NCBI GenBank assembly: GCA_035651655.1
Contig: DASRFG010000023.1
Location: forward strand, 620,001-684,000
Direction of reading: 5' to 3'
DNA from: Terriglobales bacterium
GTDB taxonomy: Bacteria > Acidobacteriota > Terriglobia > Terriglobales > Acidobacteriaceae
Length of the DNA: 64,000 nucleotides
Shown one piece after another: positions 16,605 to 28,541 of this stretch. The translations under genes and the position numbers were made by a program. The notes under the pieces were generated by a model. It was not told where the DNA came from, did not search any database, and saw only the letters and a program-made list of their open reading frames with translations. How positions within the stretch are numbered: the stretch's first letter is position 1; the number at the start of each line of letters is the position of its first letter.

Positions 16605-18687
16605 GAAGTTCTACATCACCACACCGATCTACTACGTCAATGCGCAGCCACACATTGGGCACGCGTACACCACCATCGTGTGCGATGCCTTAGCGCGCCG
16701 CCAGCGGATGCTTGGAGTGGACACGTTTTTTCTAACCGGGACCGACGAACACGGGGTGCATGTGGAACGCGCCGCGCAGGCGGCCGGTAAACCGGCGCAA
16801 AAGTGGGCCGATGAGATCTCTTCTTCTTTCCGCCAGCTTTGGGACAAGCTGGGCCTGACGTACGACAAATTTATCCGCACCACCGATCCCGAACACAAGC
16901 GGGGCGTGCAGGAAATGTTCCGCCGGCTTCGCGACAACGGTTACATCTACAAGGGAAAGTACACCGGCCAGTATTGCGTTTTTGACGAATTGTACGTAGA
17001 TGCTGCTGGCCCCGGCGCGCCCTGTCCCGAGTGTGGGCGTCCAACCGAGACGGTGAGCGAAGAAAACTATTTCTTTAAACTGTCGGCATTCCAGAACCGA
17101 CTGTTGCAGCTGTATCACGATCAACCGGGGTTTATCTGTCCGGAGACGCGCCGCAATGAAGTAATTTCATTTGTGCGCTCGGGACTGCGCGATCTTTCGG
17201 TCACTCGCAGCACTTTTCGTTGGGGCGTCCCCGTGCCCGACGATCCCGGCCACGTAATTTATGTCTGGCTGGATGCTCTCAGTAATTACTGCACAGCTAT
17301 AGGATTCGGTTCGCCGGACAAGGCCGACCAGCAGCGCTTTCAGCATTACTGGCCCGCCGACGTGCACATGATCGGCAAGGAGATTGTCCGCTTTCACTGC
17401 GTGTATTGGCCGGCATTTCTGATGGCGGCAGGATTGGAGCTCCCGAAATCTATCGTTGCCCACGGATGGCTGCTGTTCGAGGAGGACAAGATGTCCAAGT
17501 CGCGCGGCAATGTGGTGCGCGCGGAAACCATTATTGATGTGCTGGGAGCAGACGCGCTGCGCTACTTTCTATTGCGGGAGATCGTCTTCGGACAGGACGG
17601 TTCGTTCTCTTTCGACGCTTTGGTGCAGCGTTATAACTCCGACTTGGCAAACGATCTCGGGAACCTGGCCAGTCGCACACTGACCATGATCACGCGATAT
17701 TTTCGCGGTGAAGTTCCCTATCCCTCCGCGAGCGCAACCCGAGTTCCCGCAGATGACGCAATAGCGGATGTGGCCCGCAAAGCCATTGCCGAGTTCAGCT
17801 CTCATTTTGAACGCTATGAATTCTCTCGAGCGCTGGAGAGCGCGTGGACGCTGGTTGCTGCCGTCAACAAATATATCGTCGAGAACGAGCCTTGGACGCT
17901 CGGCGAGAAGCAGGACGACGCCAGCCTGTCGCGATTGGCCACGGTGCTTTATACCAGTGCGGAAGCGTTGCGCATCGTCACCGCCCTCGCACACCCGATG
18001 ATTCCTCAAGCGACGGCGCGCATTTGGGCCCAACTGGGGCTGGGAAATATCAGCAAGTTTGACCTTTCCAGCCTGAAGTGGGGACAGCTTCCGCTGGCGA
18101 CTAAAGTGGGCAAAGTAGAGGGAGTATTCCCGCGAGCGGACAAGAGCTCAGTGGAGAGAATGAAGAACATGGAAGAAGAACGCCGCCCTGCTGCAGCGAA
18201 AGAATCCGCGGAAACAGTCGCGAGCGGGCAATCGCAACCCGCAGCCGCAGTTGCCGGCAGGAATTCTCCGGCTGGAACCGGTGCGCAGGCAGGACAACCC
18301 GCAACCCAGGCTGTCGCTGGTCCTTCTGCAGCGGCCGCGCAGTCGGCTTCGCTGAATGGGAAGATCAGCATCGACGATTTTGCAAAGATTGAATTGCGTG
18401 TCGGACAAGTAAAGGTCGCGGAAAAGGTAAAAGGCGCCGACAAACTGCTGCGCCTGGAAGTGGACATCGGCAGCGAGGTGCGGCAGGTGGTGGCCGGCAT
18501 TGCCGAAGCCTATGCTCCGGAATCGCTCATCGGTCGCAAGGTTGTAATCGTCGCCAATCTTGCGCCTCGCAAACTGCGGGGGCTTGAATCCAACGGCATG
18601 ATCGTCGCCGCTTCATTCGGCGAAAAAGGCACCCCTGTGCTGGCGGGCTTCCTGGAAGATGTCCCCATCGGCGCGCGGCTTAAGTAA
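16597..18687 (+). CDS. metG: Methionyl-tRNA synthetase with C-terminal tRNA-binding domain
   Basis: Charges initiator and elongator tRNA-Met. The 696-residue class I enzyme shows PIYYVNAQPHIGHAYT (HIGH motif), FLTGTDEHG, IYVWLDALSNY, and the KMSKS loop in EEDKMSKSRGNVV. An alpha-helical anticodon-binding domain (about 360-520) is followed by a low-complexity Ala/Gln/Pro/Gly linker (about 530-590) and a C-terminal EMAP/Trbp111-type OB domain (IDDFAKIELRVGQV..., about 590-696) that dimerises the enzyme and helps bind tRNA. The start overlaps larC by 8 bases, so translation is probably coupled. tatD follows 34 bases downstream; a larC-metG-tatD-yajQ run is plausible. Confidence 0.97.
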   Translation: MDKKFYITTPIYYVNAQPHIGHAYTTIVCDALARRQRMLGVDTFFLTGTDEHGVHVERAAQAAGKPAQKWADEISSSFRQLWDKLGLTYDKFIRTTDPEHKRGVQEMFRRLRDNGYIYKGKYTGQYCVFDELYVDAAGPGAPCPECGRPTETVSEENYFFKLSAFQNRLLQLYHDQPGFICPETRRNEVISFVRSGLRDLSVTRSTFRWGVPVPDDPGHVIYVWLDALSNYCTAIGFGSPDKADQQRFQHYWPADVHMIGKEIVRFHCVYWPAFLMAAGLELPKSIVAHGWLLFEEDKMSKSRGNVVRAETIIDVLGADALRYFLLREIVFGQDGSFSFDALVQRYNSDLANDLGNLASRTLTMITRYFRGEVPYPSASATRVPADDAIADVARKAIAEFSSHFERYEFSRALESAWTLVAAVNKYIVENEPWTLGEKQDDASLSRLATVLYTSAEALRIVTALAHPMIPQATARIWAQLGLGNISKFDLSSLKWGQLPLATKVGKVEGVFPRADKSSVERMKNMEEERRPAAAKESAETVASGQSQPAAAVAGRNSPAGTGAQAGQPATQAVAGPSAAAAQSASLNGKISIDDFAKIELRVGQVKVAEKVKGADKLLRLEVDIGSEVRQVVAGIAEAYAPESLIGRKVVIVANLAPRKLRGLESNGMIVAASFGEKGTPVLAGFLEDVPIGARLK

Positions 18688-18721
18688 TTCCCATTCTTCT
18701 TTCGGAGATACTCCCTCGCTC

Positions 18722-19540
18722 ATGTTCGTTGACTCCCATGCCCACCTTGAAATGGAGCAGTTCAATGCCGATCGCCAATCGGTGCTCGAGCGTGCACGGG
18801 CCGCGGGAGTGGAAAACATCGTCGCCATCGGCAGCGGCACCGGGCCCGGCTCCCTCGCATGCGGAGTCGAGCTAGCCGAGAAGTACGATTGGGTATATGC
18901 CACCATCGGTATTCATCCTCACGAAGCCAAATTGGCGACCGATGCTGATTTTGCGGAGTTGGCAACTCTGGCCAAAAATCCGCGGGTGATTGCGTGGGGG
19001 GAAATCGGCCTGGACTACTTTTACGATCACTCGCCGCGCGATGTCCAGCAACAAGTATTCGTCCGCCAAATGGAATTGGCGGGCCAGGCGCGGCTGCCGA
19101 TCGTGATCCACTGCCGGCCTTCTGCGAACAGCAACGACGCGTGGCAGGATTGCCTGGCACTTCTGCGCCAGCACTGGGGCAAGACCGCGCTGGGCGGAGT
19201 TTTGCATTGCTTCACTGGGATCATCGAGCACGCCAGGGCCGCGCTTGATCTCGGCTTTGTCATTTCTTTTGCGGGGAATGTCACCTTTCCCAAAGCAGAG
19301 AATATTCGCGAAGCGGCTCGTGAAGTTCCGCTCGACCGCATGTTCATTGAGACTGATTCGCCTTTCCTCGCCCCCGTTCCTCATCGCGGGAAGCGAAACG
19401 AGCCCGCCTTTGTGGTGGATGTTGCCCGCAAGATTGCAGAGCTCCGAGGGCTTTCGCCTGAGCAGATAGGGGAGCAGACCAGCCGCAATTTCTTCGACTT
19501 TTTCAAGCTGCAGAACTCTAATTCAAGTAAGTCGGTTTGA
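18722..19540 (+). CDS. tatD: TatD family hydrolase
   Basis: A metal-dependent hydrolase of the TatD family, several of which are 3'-5' exonucleases acting in DNA repair or turnover. ATG 18722 is preferred (272 residues) because the family begins with MFVDSHAHLE; an upstream codon at 18659 lies inside metG. Motifs in order: DSHAHLE (HxH), IGIHPHEAK, WGEIGLDYFYDHS (metal Glu), LPIVIHCRP, GVLHCFTG, and ETDSPFLAPVPHRGKRNEP. All expected metal ligands are present. A GGAG about 15 bases upstream could serve as the ribosome site. Confidence 0.95.
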   Translation: MFVDSHAHLEMEQFNADRQSVLERARAAGVENIVAIGSGTGPGSLACGVELAEKYDWVYATIGIHPHEAKLATDADFAELATLAKNPRVIAWGEIGLDYFYDHSPRDVQQQVFVRQMELAGQARLPIVIHCRPSANSNDAWQDCLALLRQHWGKTALGGVLHCFTGIIEHARAALDLGFVISFAGNVTFPKAENIREAAREVPLDRMFIETDSPFLAPVPHRGKRNEPAFVVDVARKIAELRGLSPEQIGEQTSRNFFDFFKLQNSNSSKSV

Positions 19541-19591
19541 ACGCCCGCGTGCCGTATACTCATAGGTTGCGCGGCCGCACCCAATAAGCGT

Positions 19592-20089
19592 ATGCCTGAG
19601 AATTCATTCGATATCGTTAGCAAAATTGACCTGCAGGAGGTCTCGAATGCCATCCAGCAGGCGTTAAAAGAGATTCATACCCGCTTCGACCTCAAGGACT
19701 CGAAATCTAATATCGCACTCGAAGGCAAGGACGCCATCATCCTGACCTCCCAGGACGAGTACAAACTCAAGGCAGTGAATGACGTGTTTCAGCAACGCCT
19801 CGTCAAGCGGGGTGTACCTTTGAAGGGTCTGGTCTACGGCGCAATTGAGCCTGCCGCCGCGTCAACGGTGCGCCAACGCATTTCCTTGCAACAAGGTATT
19901 CCCATCGAGAAAGCTCGCGAGATTGTGAAAGTGATCAAGAATTCCAAGCACAAGGTGCAGGCCGCGATCCAAGCCGACCTGGTGCGGGTCAGTAGTAAAG
20001 ACCGCGATACGCTACAGTCGGTGATTGCATTGTTGCGCGGCAATGATTTCGGCATTGACATGCAGTTTGTGAATTACCGTACCAACTGA
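19592..20089 (+). CDS. yajQ: YajQ family nucleotide-binding protein
   Basis: A small two-domain protein of 165 residues whose family (UPF0234) binds nucleotides or nucleic acids; members in Xanthomonas bind cyclic di-GMP and act with a transcription factor. The start MPENSFDIVSKIDLQEVSNAIQQA, the central segment DLKDSKSNIALEGKDAIILTSQDEYKLKAV, and the ending LLRGNDFGIDMQFVNYR are all family-typical. It lies between tatD and a polyprenyl synthase gene, all on the plus strand with short gaps (51 and 14 bases). Confidence 0.95.
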   Translation: MPENSFDIVSKIDLQEVSNAIQQALKEIHTRFDLKDSKSNIALEGKDAIILTSQDEYKLKAVNDVFQQRLVKRGVPLKGLVYGAIEPAAASTVRQRISLQQGIPIEKAREIVKVIKNSKHKVQAAIQADLVRVSSKDRDTLQSVIALLRGNDFGIDMQFVNYRTN

Positions 20090-20103
20090 CAGCCCAACTG
20101 AAC

Positions 20104-21093
20104 GTGGTCACAACGGTCCCCATCACGCCGCAGTCGGTATTCGATCTGGTGCGGGACGATCTTGTCGCCATTGAGCGAGAATTTGGGCGCGACACGGTTT
20201 CCAGTGTCGGGGCCATCACCGAGATTGGTGAGCATCTTCGAGCTGGAGGCGGCAAGCGGCTGCGGCCGGCACTGCTCATTCTTTCAGCAAAACTCTGCGG
20301 TTATAACGGGCGGGGCGCTATCCGGCTGGGCACCGTGGTCGAGATCATTCATACCGCCACCCTGGTGCACGACGACATCATTGATGAGGCGCAAACCCGC
20401 CGCGGACGGCCGGCCGCCAACACCCAGTGGGGAAATTCCAGGTGCGTGCTGGCCGGCGATTGGCTATACATGCAGGCGTTCAAGATCGCCGTGGAAGAAC
20501 GCAATTTCCGCATTCTCGACACTCTGATTGAGCTCACCCAACAAATGGTCGAAGGCGAGCTCATGCAGATGGAAAAGCTCGGACGTTGCATCAGTCTGGA
20601 TGAGCATTTTGACCTCATCTACCGCAAAACAGCGTGTTTGTTTTCCGTCTGCATGCGATTAGGCGGAATTCTGGGCGGCGTGACCGCGGAGCAGGAGCAA
20701 CGACTCGCGGATTATGGCCGCAACCTGGGAATGGCATTCCAAATCGTGGACGATGTGCTCGATCTGACGGCGTCAGAAGACGTGCTGGGCAAGCCTGTGG
20801 CCAGCGATCTGCGCGAGGGCAAGGTCACCATGCCGGTCATTCACGCGCTCGAGCGCTGTACGCCTGCCGAACGGGAGAAAATCGAGCAAGTGCTCGCTGA
20901 GCGAGCTTTCCAGAGTGTCAGCCATGGCGACATCCTCCAGATCTTGAGCCTGTACGGCTCGCTCGAAGCCGCCAGCGCCCGTGCCCAGCACTATGCCGAA
21001 GCGGCGCGCACTGCGATTTGCACATTCCCCGATTCGGAAATTAAGCGCGCCTTATTGTGGGCGCCGGAGTTCGTGGTCGCCCGAGAGAAGTAG
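20104..21093 (+). CDS. Polyprenyl diphosphate synthase (trans-type, long chain)
   Basis: Extends allylic diphosphates with isopentenyl diphosphate to build a long prenyl chain, probably for menaquinone. The 329-residue protein starts with GTG at 20104. It holds the first Asp-rich motif (LVHDDIIDEAQTRRGRPAAN, DDxxD), GGGKRLRPALLIL with Lys and Arg that bind the diphosphate, and the second motif (FQIVDDVLDLTAS). The residues just ahead of the first Asp motif set chain length but cannot be decided by eye; octaprenyl-type (IspB) is the best guess from the overall similarity. Confidence 0.93.
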   Translation: MVTTVPITPQSVFDLVRDDLVAIEREFGRDTVSSVGAITEIGEHLRAGGGKRLRPALLILSAKLCGYNGRGAIRLGTVVEIIHTATLVHDDIIDEAQTRRGRPAANTQWGNSRCVLAGDWLYMQAFKIAVEERNFRILDTLIELTQQMVEGELMQMEKLGRCISLDEHFDLIYRKTACLFSVCMRLGGILGGVTAEQEQRLADYGRNLGMAFQIVDDVLDLTASEDVLGKPVASDLREGKVTMPVIHALERCTPAEREKIEQVLAERAFQSVSHGDILQILSLYGSLEAASARAQHYAEAARTAICTFPDSEIKRALLWAPEFVVAREK

Positions 21094-21100
21094 AAATCTA

Positions 21101-21195
21101 AACGCAGAGTTCGCAAAGAATCTAGCGCGCAGGAGCTGCCGAAAATCTCAAATTCTTTACGGCTAACAATCGGGAGTCTCTGCGTACCCTGCGTT
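21101..21195. repeat. Imperfect inverted repeat of the 'aacgcagag' intergenic type
   Basis: The arms AACGCAGAGTTCGCAAAGA (21101-21119) and TCTCTGCGTACCCTGCGTT (21177-21195) are inverted copies with about 15 of 19 positions matching, about 57 bases apart. They lie between the polyprenyl synthase and CYTH genes. This resembles the dispersed 'cgcagag' intergenic repeats seen in many environmental bacteria (recalled from general experience). Confidence 0.5.
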
Positions 21196-21203
21196 AAAAG
21201 CCT

Positions 21204-21782
21204 TTGACCTCACTACCCCAAAGCGAAGTCGAAATAAAATTTGTGGTTCCCGATATTCCCACCCTCGAGGGAAAGCTGCGCTCTGCCGGTTTTCACGTCG
21301 AAACCCCGCGCACTCACGAATTGAACACGCTCTACGATTTTCCCGACCAACAGTTACGCAGAAGAGGTGAGCTGTTACGGTTGCGCCAGTACGGTCCCAC
21401 GTGGACGCTGACCCATAAAGCCCCCGGACAACGCGGAATTCACAAGAGCCGAATCGAAACAGAAACTAGGGTTGCCGATGGCGAGAACCTGCATGCCATT
21501 CTGCTCGCGCTCGGTTTAAAACCGGGTTTCCGTTATGAGAAGTTTCGGGCGGAATGGAGCGACGGTCGTGGCCATGTGGTTATAGACCAGACTCCCATTG
21601 GCAACTTAGCGGAGATCGAAGGCGAGCCCGACTGGATTGAAAGAACAGCGAAGGAGCTGGGGGTCTCCCGTGAACAATACATTACCCAGAACTATGCTGA
21701 CCTCTTTCGCGACTGGAAAAAACGGACCCGCAGCCCCGCCGAAGAGATGACATTCGCTGCCACCGGCACTCCTGCCAGCTAG
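21204..21782 (+). CDS. CYTH domain protein (class IV adenylate cyclase / thiamine-triphosphatase fold)
   Basis: A 192-residue protein with the CYTH triphosphate-tunnel fold. The signature ExExK is present at the N-terminus (EVEIKF). LYDFPDQQLRRRGELLRLRQYG, WTLTHKAP, the basic HKSRIETETR strand, and the acidic pair in IGNLAEIEGEPDWIER match CyaB-like members. These enzymes act on triphosphate substrates: adenylate cyclase type IV, inorganic triphosphatase or thiamine triphosphatase. Which one cannot be told here. Translation likely starts at TTG 21204; no ATG occurs earlier in frame. It is convergent with secA, with only 24 bases between them. Confidence 0.85.
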   Translation: MTSLPQSEVEIKFVVPDIPTLEGKLRSAGFHVETPRTHELNTLYDFPDQQLRRRGELLRLRQYGPTWTLTHKAPGQRGIHKSRIETETRVADGENLHAILLALGLKPGFRYEKFRAEWSDGRGHVVIDQTPIGNLAEIEGEPDWIERTAKELGVSREQYITQNYADLFRDWKKRTRSPAEEMTFAATGTPAS

Positions 21783-21806
21783 ACTATTGATTTCAAAATT
21801 GAGTTC

Positions 21807-24800
<2,994 letters not shown>

Positions 24801-24963
24801 AGGTATGTTCCTGAACGGGCGCGGCGCGAACCAAGCGCCTATCTACACAATTATTGAGCCTAACACAGTTAGATGCGGGTACTCCCGCTAAGGTACCGGG
24901 TTCAAAGGGGTAGAGTTAATGGCAAAAAATGCCGGATTCGGAAGTAAAGAAAGCCCCCGAAGC

Positions 24964-24994
24964 AAAAAAAGAGCAGGGCACGGGGCCCTGCTCT
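24964..24994 (-). terminator. Rho-independent terminator of the DUF892 gene
   Basis: A perfect 10-bp stem (AGAGCAGGGC with GCCCTGCTCT, loop of five bases) lies just past the stop at 25007. On the minus strand it is followed by a run of seven T (the A-run at 24964-24970). This is the best formed terminator in the first half of the window. Confidence 0.9.
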
Positions 24995-25006
24995 GAAAGA
25001 CGGTGC

Positions 25007-25564
25007 TTACGCTGCACGCCGGCTGCGGCGCCGCGAGCTTGTTTTCCGAGCTTCGCGTCCGCTGTCTTCTTCCTCTTCTCCCATCCCCATCTGCTCTGGC
25101 TTAAGCTTCTTGCTGAAGGCTTCCATCTTTCGTTCGGTTTGCTGCTCCTCTTTTAAGTTTTGCTTGAGCAGTTGAACGGCTTTGCGGTGCCCCATTTCCT
25201 GCGCCAGTTGGATCAGCCCCTCGTATGAAGTGATCTCGTAACGCTCCACCTTGAGCGCAGCCTCGGTATTGAAAATGTCCAGAATGTCAGGCGAAGGGTT
25301 TTCCTCCTGGAAATTGTCATGTTCCTGAATCAACCCACGAATACCGGCGCACTCCTCCGTTTCTGCCTGCTCTTCTAGAGACTCGAATACCTGCTCCAGG
25401 CGCTCCGCCTGTTTTTGCGTCTGTTCGCGATGACTTTCAAATGCCTTGCGCAACTCCGGACGGCTGGATTCCTCCGCCTGTTTTCCCAAAGCCTCAACTA
25501 ACTGACGCTCCGCGTCCAACGTATCTTTCAACCCATGAAGAAATAGCTCATGCGCAGTCTGCAT
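25007..25564 (-). CDS. DUF892 / YciF-like ferritin-like protein
   Basis: A 185-residue, largely helical protein of the YciE/YciF (DUF892) family, ferritin-like four-helix proteins linked to stress. The start MQTAHELFLHGLKDTLDAERQLVEALGKQAEES and the ALKVERYEITSYEGLIQLAQEMGH segment are characteristic. Candidate metal ligands are the Glu and His residues in HRE, EHDN and AERQL. The C-terminal 35 residues are charged (EEEEDSGREAR...RRRSRR), unlike the core. A strong ribosome site (AGGAGGAAC, 25567-25574) precedes the start and a terminator follows, so this is a single-gene unit. Confidence 0.88.
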   Translation of the reverse strand: MQTAHELFLHGLKDTLDAERQLVEALGKQAEESSRPELRKAFESHREQTQKQAERLEQVFESLEEQAETEECAGIRGLIQEHDNFQEENPSPDILDIFNTEAALKVERYEITSYEGLIQLAQEMGHRKAVQLLKQNLKEEQQTERKMEAFSKKLKPEQMGMGEEEEDSGREARKTSSRRRSRRAA

Positions 25565-25641
25565 AGTTCCTCCTGAAAAAGATCAATTCCGAATTGCCAT
25601 TGAGATGCGAAAAAACTATGCAGGGAGAGCCAGGACTGGTC

Positions 25642-25671
25642 TTGGGCCTTGCTTGGCTTTCGGGTTATAGT
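25642..25671 (+). promoter_or_regulatory. Putative promoter of the acyl-ACP/acyltransferase fusion gene
   Basis: TTGGGC (25642-25647), an 18-base spacer and TATAGT (25666-25671) lie immediately ahead of the ATG at 25683. The transcript would have a leader of only a few bases, so near-leaderless translation is possible. Confidence 0.45.
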
Positions 25672-25682
25672 CCTCGGCAGAG

Positions 25683-28457
25683 ATGCCCACTTTTTACAGC
25701 CGTTTCCGGGAATGCGCTGAGACGTACCCGCGCCTGGTTGCGGTCGAGATGCAGCAGGGGGAGGCGGTTGAGAGCTTCACCTACGCCGAGCTGCGCCGTA
25801 TGGCGGAATCGGTTGGCCAATGGCTGGTGAACAGCGGCTACCCTGCCGGCGCGCGCTGCTCCATCCTGGCCGCCAACAGCCCGCGTTGGGTGGCTGCCTA
25901 CCTCGGTGTGCTGGCGGCCGGCTGCTCTGCCGTGCCCTTGGACACGGCTTTCCACTCCGACCAGGTTTCCAAGCTGCTCGAGGACAGTGGCAGCTCTCTT
26001 CTTATTATTGATTCCAAACACCTGCCGGTGGCGCGACAGGCGATCGGAGAACCGGGCCTTCCCTTGCTGCTGCTTGATGGCGACCCGAGCGAGGTTAGCG
26101 GATCGCTTGGCGCAGCCCGAGCACAGACCGCCGATCTCGTAAGCCTGGATGAAATCCTGACCACTCAATCGGAAGAGTTTGAGCCGGTGTCTGCGCCGCA
26201 AGATGCTATTGCCGCCATCCTCTATACCTCGGGCACAACCTCAGATCCTAAAGGCGTCATGCTCACGCACGACAATCTGCTGGGCGAGATCGAATCAGTT
26301 TTCAGGTTTCTCCCGGTCGGCCCCGACGACGCCATTCTCGGTGTCTTACCTTTGTTCCACGCTCTGGCGCAGATGGCAAACCTGCTGCTTCCATTAGTTC
26401 GTGGCGCTCGCATCGTCTATCTGGAAACTCTGAATACTGCGGAGCTGCTGCGAGCTCTTCGCGAACGTGAAATCACGCTCTTCTGTTGCGTGCCACAATT
26501 CTTTTATCTGATCCATGAGCGCATTCTGAAGGAAATTTCCCGCCGTGGCCCCCTTGCTCGCGGCAGTTTTCGCGCATTGCTGTCCGTCTCGCGCGCCGCT
26601 CGCAGCCTGGGATGGAACGCCGGGAAACTTTTCTTTCGGCCGGTTCACCAGATGTTGGGAAGGAAGATGCGCTACCTCATCACAGGCGGCTCCCGCTTTG
26701 ACGCTGGTATTGGCCGCGATTTCTACGCCCTCGGGTTCGACATTCTGCAGGCCTATGGATTGACGGAGACCACAGGTGGCGCCACCTGTACCCGTCCGGG
26801 CAGCAATGTGATCGGTTCCGTAGGGACGCCCCTGCCTGGGACGGAAGTCAAACTGCTCAATCCCCGAACGCCAGAGGACGGCTCAACCCCAGAGGTTGGC
26901 GAGATCGCGATTCGGGGCCGCATCGTCATGAAAGGCTACTACCAGCGTCCCGAGGCCACGGCTGAGGTACTTCAGGATGGCTGGCTTCGTACCGGCGACC
27001 TGGGTTATTTCGATCATGACGGCAACCTGTTCATCACCGGCCGCCAAAAAGAAATTATTGTCCTCAGCTCCGGTAAGAATATTTATCCCGAGGAGATCGA
27101 ACAGCACTATCTGAAGTCTCCTTGGATCGAAGAAGTCTGTGTGCTGGGTCTGCAGAGCCGTCCCGGGGAACCCGTATCAGAGCGCCTGCATGCCGTGATC
27201 GTGCCGAATTTTCAACGGCTTCGGGAGCAGAAGATCGGCAACATCAAGGAGATCTTGCGCTTCCATATCGAAGGACTCTCAGCCCAACTGCCTGCCACCA
27301 AGCGCATTCTGAGCTATGACATCTGGCAAACTGACTTGCCGCGCACCACCACCCGCAAGCTGAAGAGATTTGAAATCGAGAAGTTAGTCAGAGCGGGTGC
27401 GGAACAGGCGGATCCTGGCGAAACTTCTGCCGCCCGGCCGCTCAGCCCAGAAGATCGCGACTGGCTGGAGCGTCCCGGAGTGCAGCGCGCATTGCAGATC
27501 GTTCGCGGCGCAACTTCCGCGGCACGAGAGATCCGCCCAACTGACAACCTGGATCTCGACATCGGTCTCGACTCCATGCAACGCGTCGAGCTGCTGATGA
27601 GCCTGCAGGAAGAGTTCGGCTCCGATCTGCCCGAGTCCGTAATGGCCGAGGTCTATACGGTGCGAGAGCTGGTAGACGCGGTGCTTGCCAAGACCAGCTC
27701 ACAGCAAGGCATCGCTCCCAGAGGACGAATTTCGTGGGAAGCGGTGTTCAGTGACGCTGAAGCTCCGAATGAAGAGGTGATAGCGGCAACCAGCCGACGT
27801 CCTCTGCTCGACAGCTTCGCCTTTGTGATGTCGCGACTCCTGCAGCTACTCTGCCGCGACCTTTTTCAATTGCGGGTCACTGGCATGGAAAAGCTGCCGG
27901 AACACGGTCCGTTTATTGTTTGCCCCAACCACCAGAGTTTTCTTGATCCAGTGGTGCTCATCACGCTCGCATCCTGGTCCGTATTTCGCGACGGCTTCTC
28001 CGTAGGGACCAGCGAGATTTTTGGCTCCGGCGTCGGCCGAAAGATTGCCCGGCTGCTGAAGATCATCGTGGTTGATCCCGACGCCAACCTGGTGCCCGCG
28101 CTGCGCGCCTGCGCCTACGGCCTACGCCGGGGTAAAGTTCTTATGCTTTTTCCCGAGGGCGAGCGCAGCATTGATGGCCTCCCCAGGACCTTCAAGAAAG
28201 GCGCAGCGATTCTGGCCACCCATCTGCACGTGCCGATCTATCCAGTCGCTTTGGACGGCTTTTACGATGCTTGGCCGCGGGGAAAGAGATTTCAAGGATT
28301 TAAGCCGTTGCGAGTGGCGTTTGGCGATCCCATCCTGCCCCCGGGGACGAGCGAGAATCCAGAGGAAGCGCACGAACGGATTACGGCGGAGTTGAAGGCG
28401 CGTGTGGTAGAGATGTGGAAAGAGTTACGGCGCGAACTCAAACCAGAACCATCGTAA
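25683..28457 (+). CDS. AMP-forming acyl-activating enzyme fused to ACP-like and PlsC acyltransferase domains
   Basis: A 924-residue three-part protein. Residues about 1-560 are an acyl-CoA/acyl-ACP synthetase-type adenylating domain: ILYTSGTTSDPKG at about 181-193, QAYGLTETTGG, and TGDLGYFDHDGNLFITGRQKEII. Around 585-670 an ACP-like domain carries LDIGLDSMQRVELL with a serine that could take phosphopantetheine. Residues about 720-915 are a 1-acylglycerol-phosphate acyltransferase domain: NHQSFLDP near 748 (HxxxxD) and FPEGERSIDG near 822. It may activate a fatty acid, hold it on the internal carrier, then esterify it to a lysophospholipid (inference; E. coli Aas has a related acyltransferase plus synthetase). 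No signal peptide is seen. Confidence 0.9.
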   Translation: MPTFYSRFRECAETYPRLVAVEMQQGEAVESFTYAELRRMAESVGQWLVNSGYPAGARCSILAANSPRWVAAYLGVLAAGCSAVPLDTAFHSDQVSKLLEDSGSSLLIIDSKHLPVARQAIGEPGLPLLLLDGDPSEVSGSLGAARAQTADLVSLDEILTTQSEEFEPVSAPQDAIAAILYTSGTTSDPKGVMLTHDNLLGEIESVFRFLPVGPDDAILGVLPLFHALAQMANLLLPLVRGARIVYLETLNTAELLRALREREITLFCCVPQFFYLIHERILKEISRRGPLARGSFRALLSVSRAARSLGWNAGKLFFRPVHQMLGRKMRYLITGGSRFDAGIGRDFYALGFDILQAYGLTETTGGATCTRPGSNVIGSVGTPLPGTEVKLLNPRTPEDGSTPEVGEIAIRGRIVMKGYYQRPEATAEVLQDGWLRTGDLGYFDHDGNLFITGRQKEIIVLSSGKNIYPEEIEQHYLKSPWIEEVCVLGLQSRPGEPVSERLHAVIVPNFQRLREQKIGNIKEILRFHIEGLSAQLPATKRILSYDIWQTDLPRTTTRKLKRFEIEKLVRAGAEQADPGETSAARPLSPEDRDWLERPGVQRALQIVRGATSAAREIRPTDNLDLDIGLDSMQRVELLMSLQEEFGSDLPESVMAEVYTVRELVDAVLAKTSSQQGIAPRGRISWEAVFSDAEAPNEEVIAATSRRPLLDSFAFVMSRLLQLLCRDLFQLRVTGMEKLPEHGPFIVCPNHQSFLDPVVLITLASWSVFRDGFSVGTSEIFGSGVGRKIARLLKIIVVDPDANLVPALRACAYGLRRGKVLMLFPEGERSIDGLPRTFKKGAAILATHLHVPIYPVALDGFYDAWPRGKRFQGFKPLRVAFGDPILPPGTSENPEEAHERITAELKARVVEMWKELRRELKPEPS

Positions 28458-28476
28458 CTATGTATGCCTTACGTGG

Positions 28477-28535
28477 GCACAGGCGCCTCGCCTGTGCATG
28501 GCGGAGCTCGCCCGGACAGCCGAGGGCGGCTGTCC
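28477..28535. repeat. Two tandem perfect hairpins downstream of the fusion gene
   Basis: GCACAGGCG / CGCCTGTGC (28477-28485 and 28489-28497, 9 bp, 3-base loop) is followed by GGACAGCCG / CGGCTGTCC (28514-28522 and 28527-28535, 9 bp, 4-base loop). They lie between the end of the fusion gene and the convergent xerC. There is no T-run, so they look like an intergenic repeat unit rather than a classical terminator, but they may still stop transcription. Confidence 0.7.
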
Positions 28536-28541
28536 CCTCGG

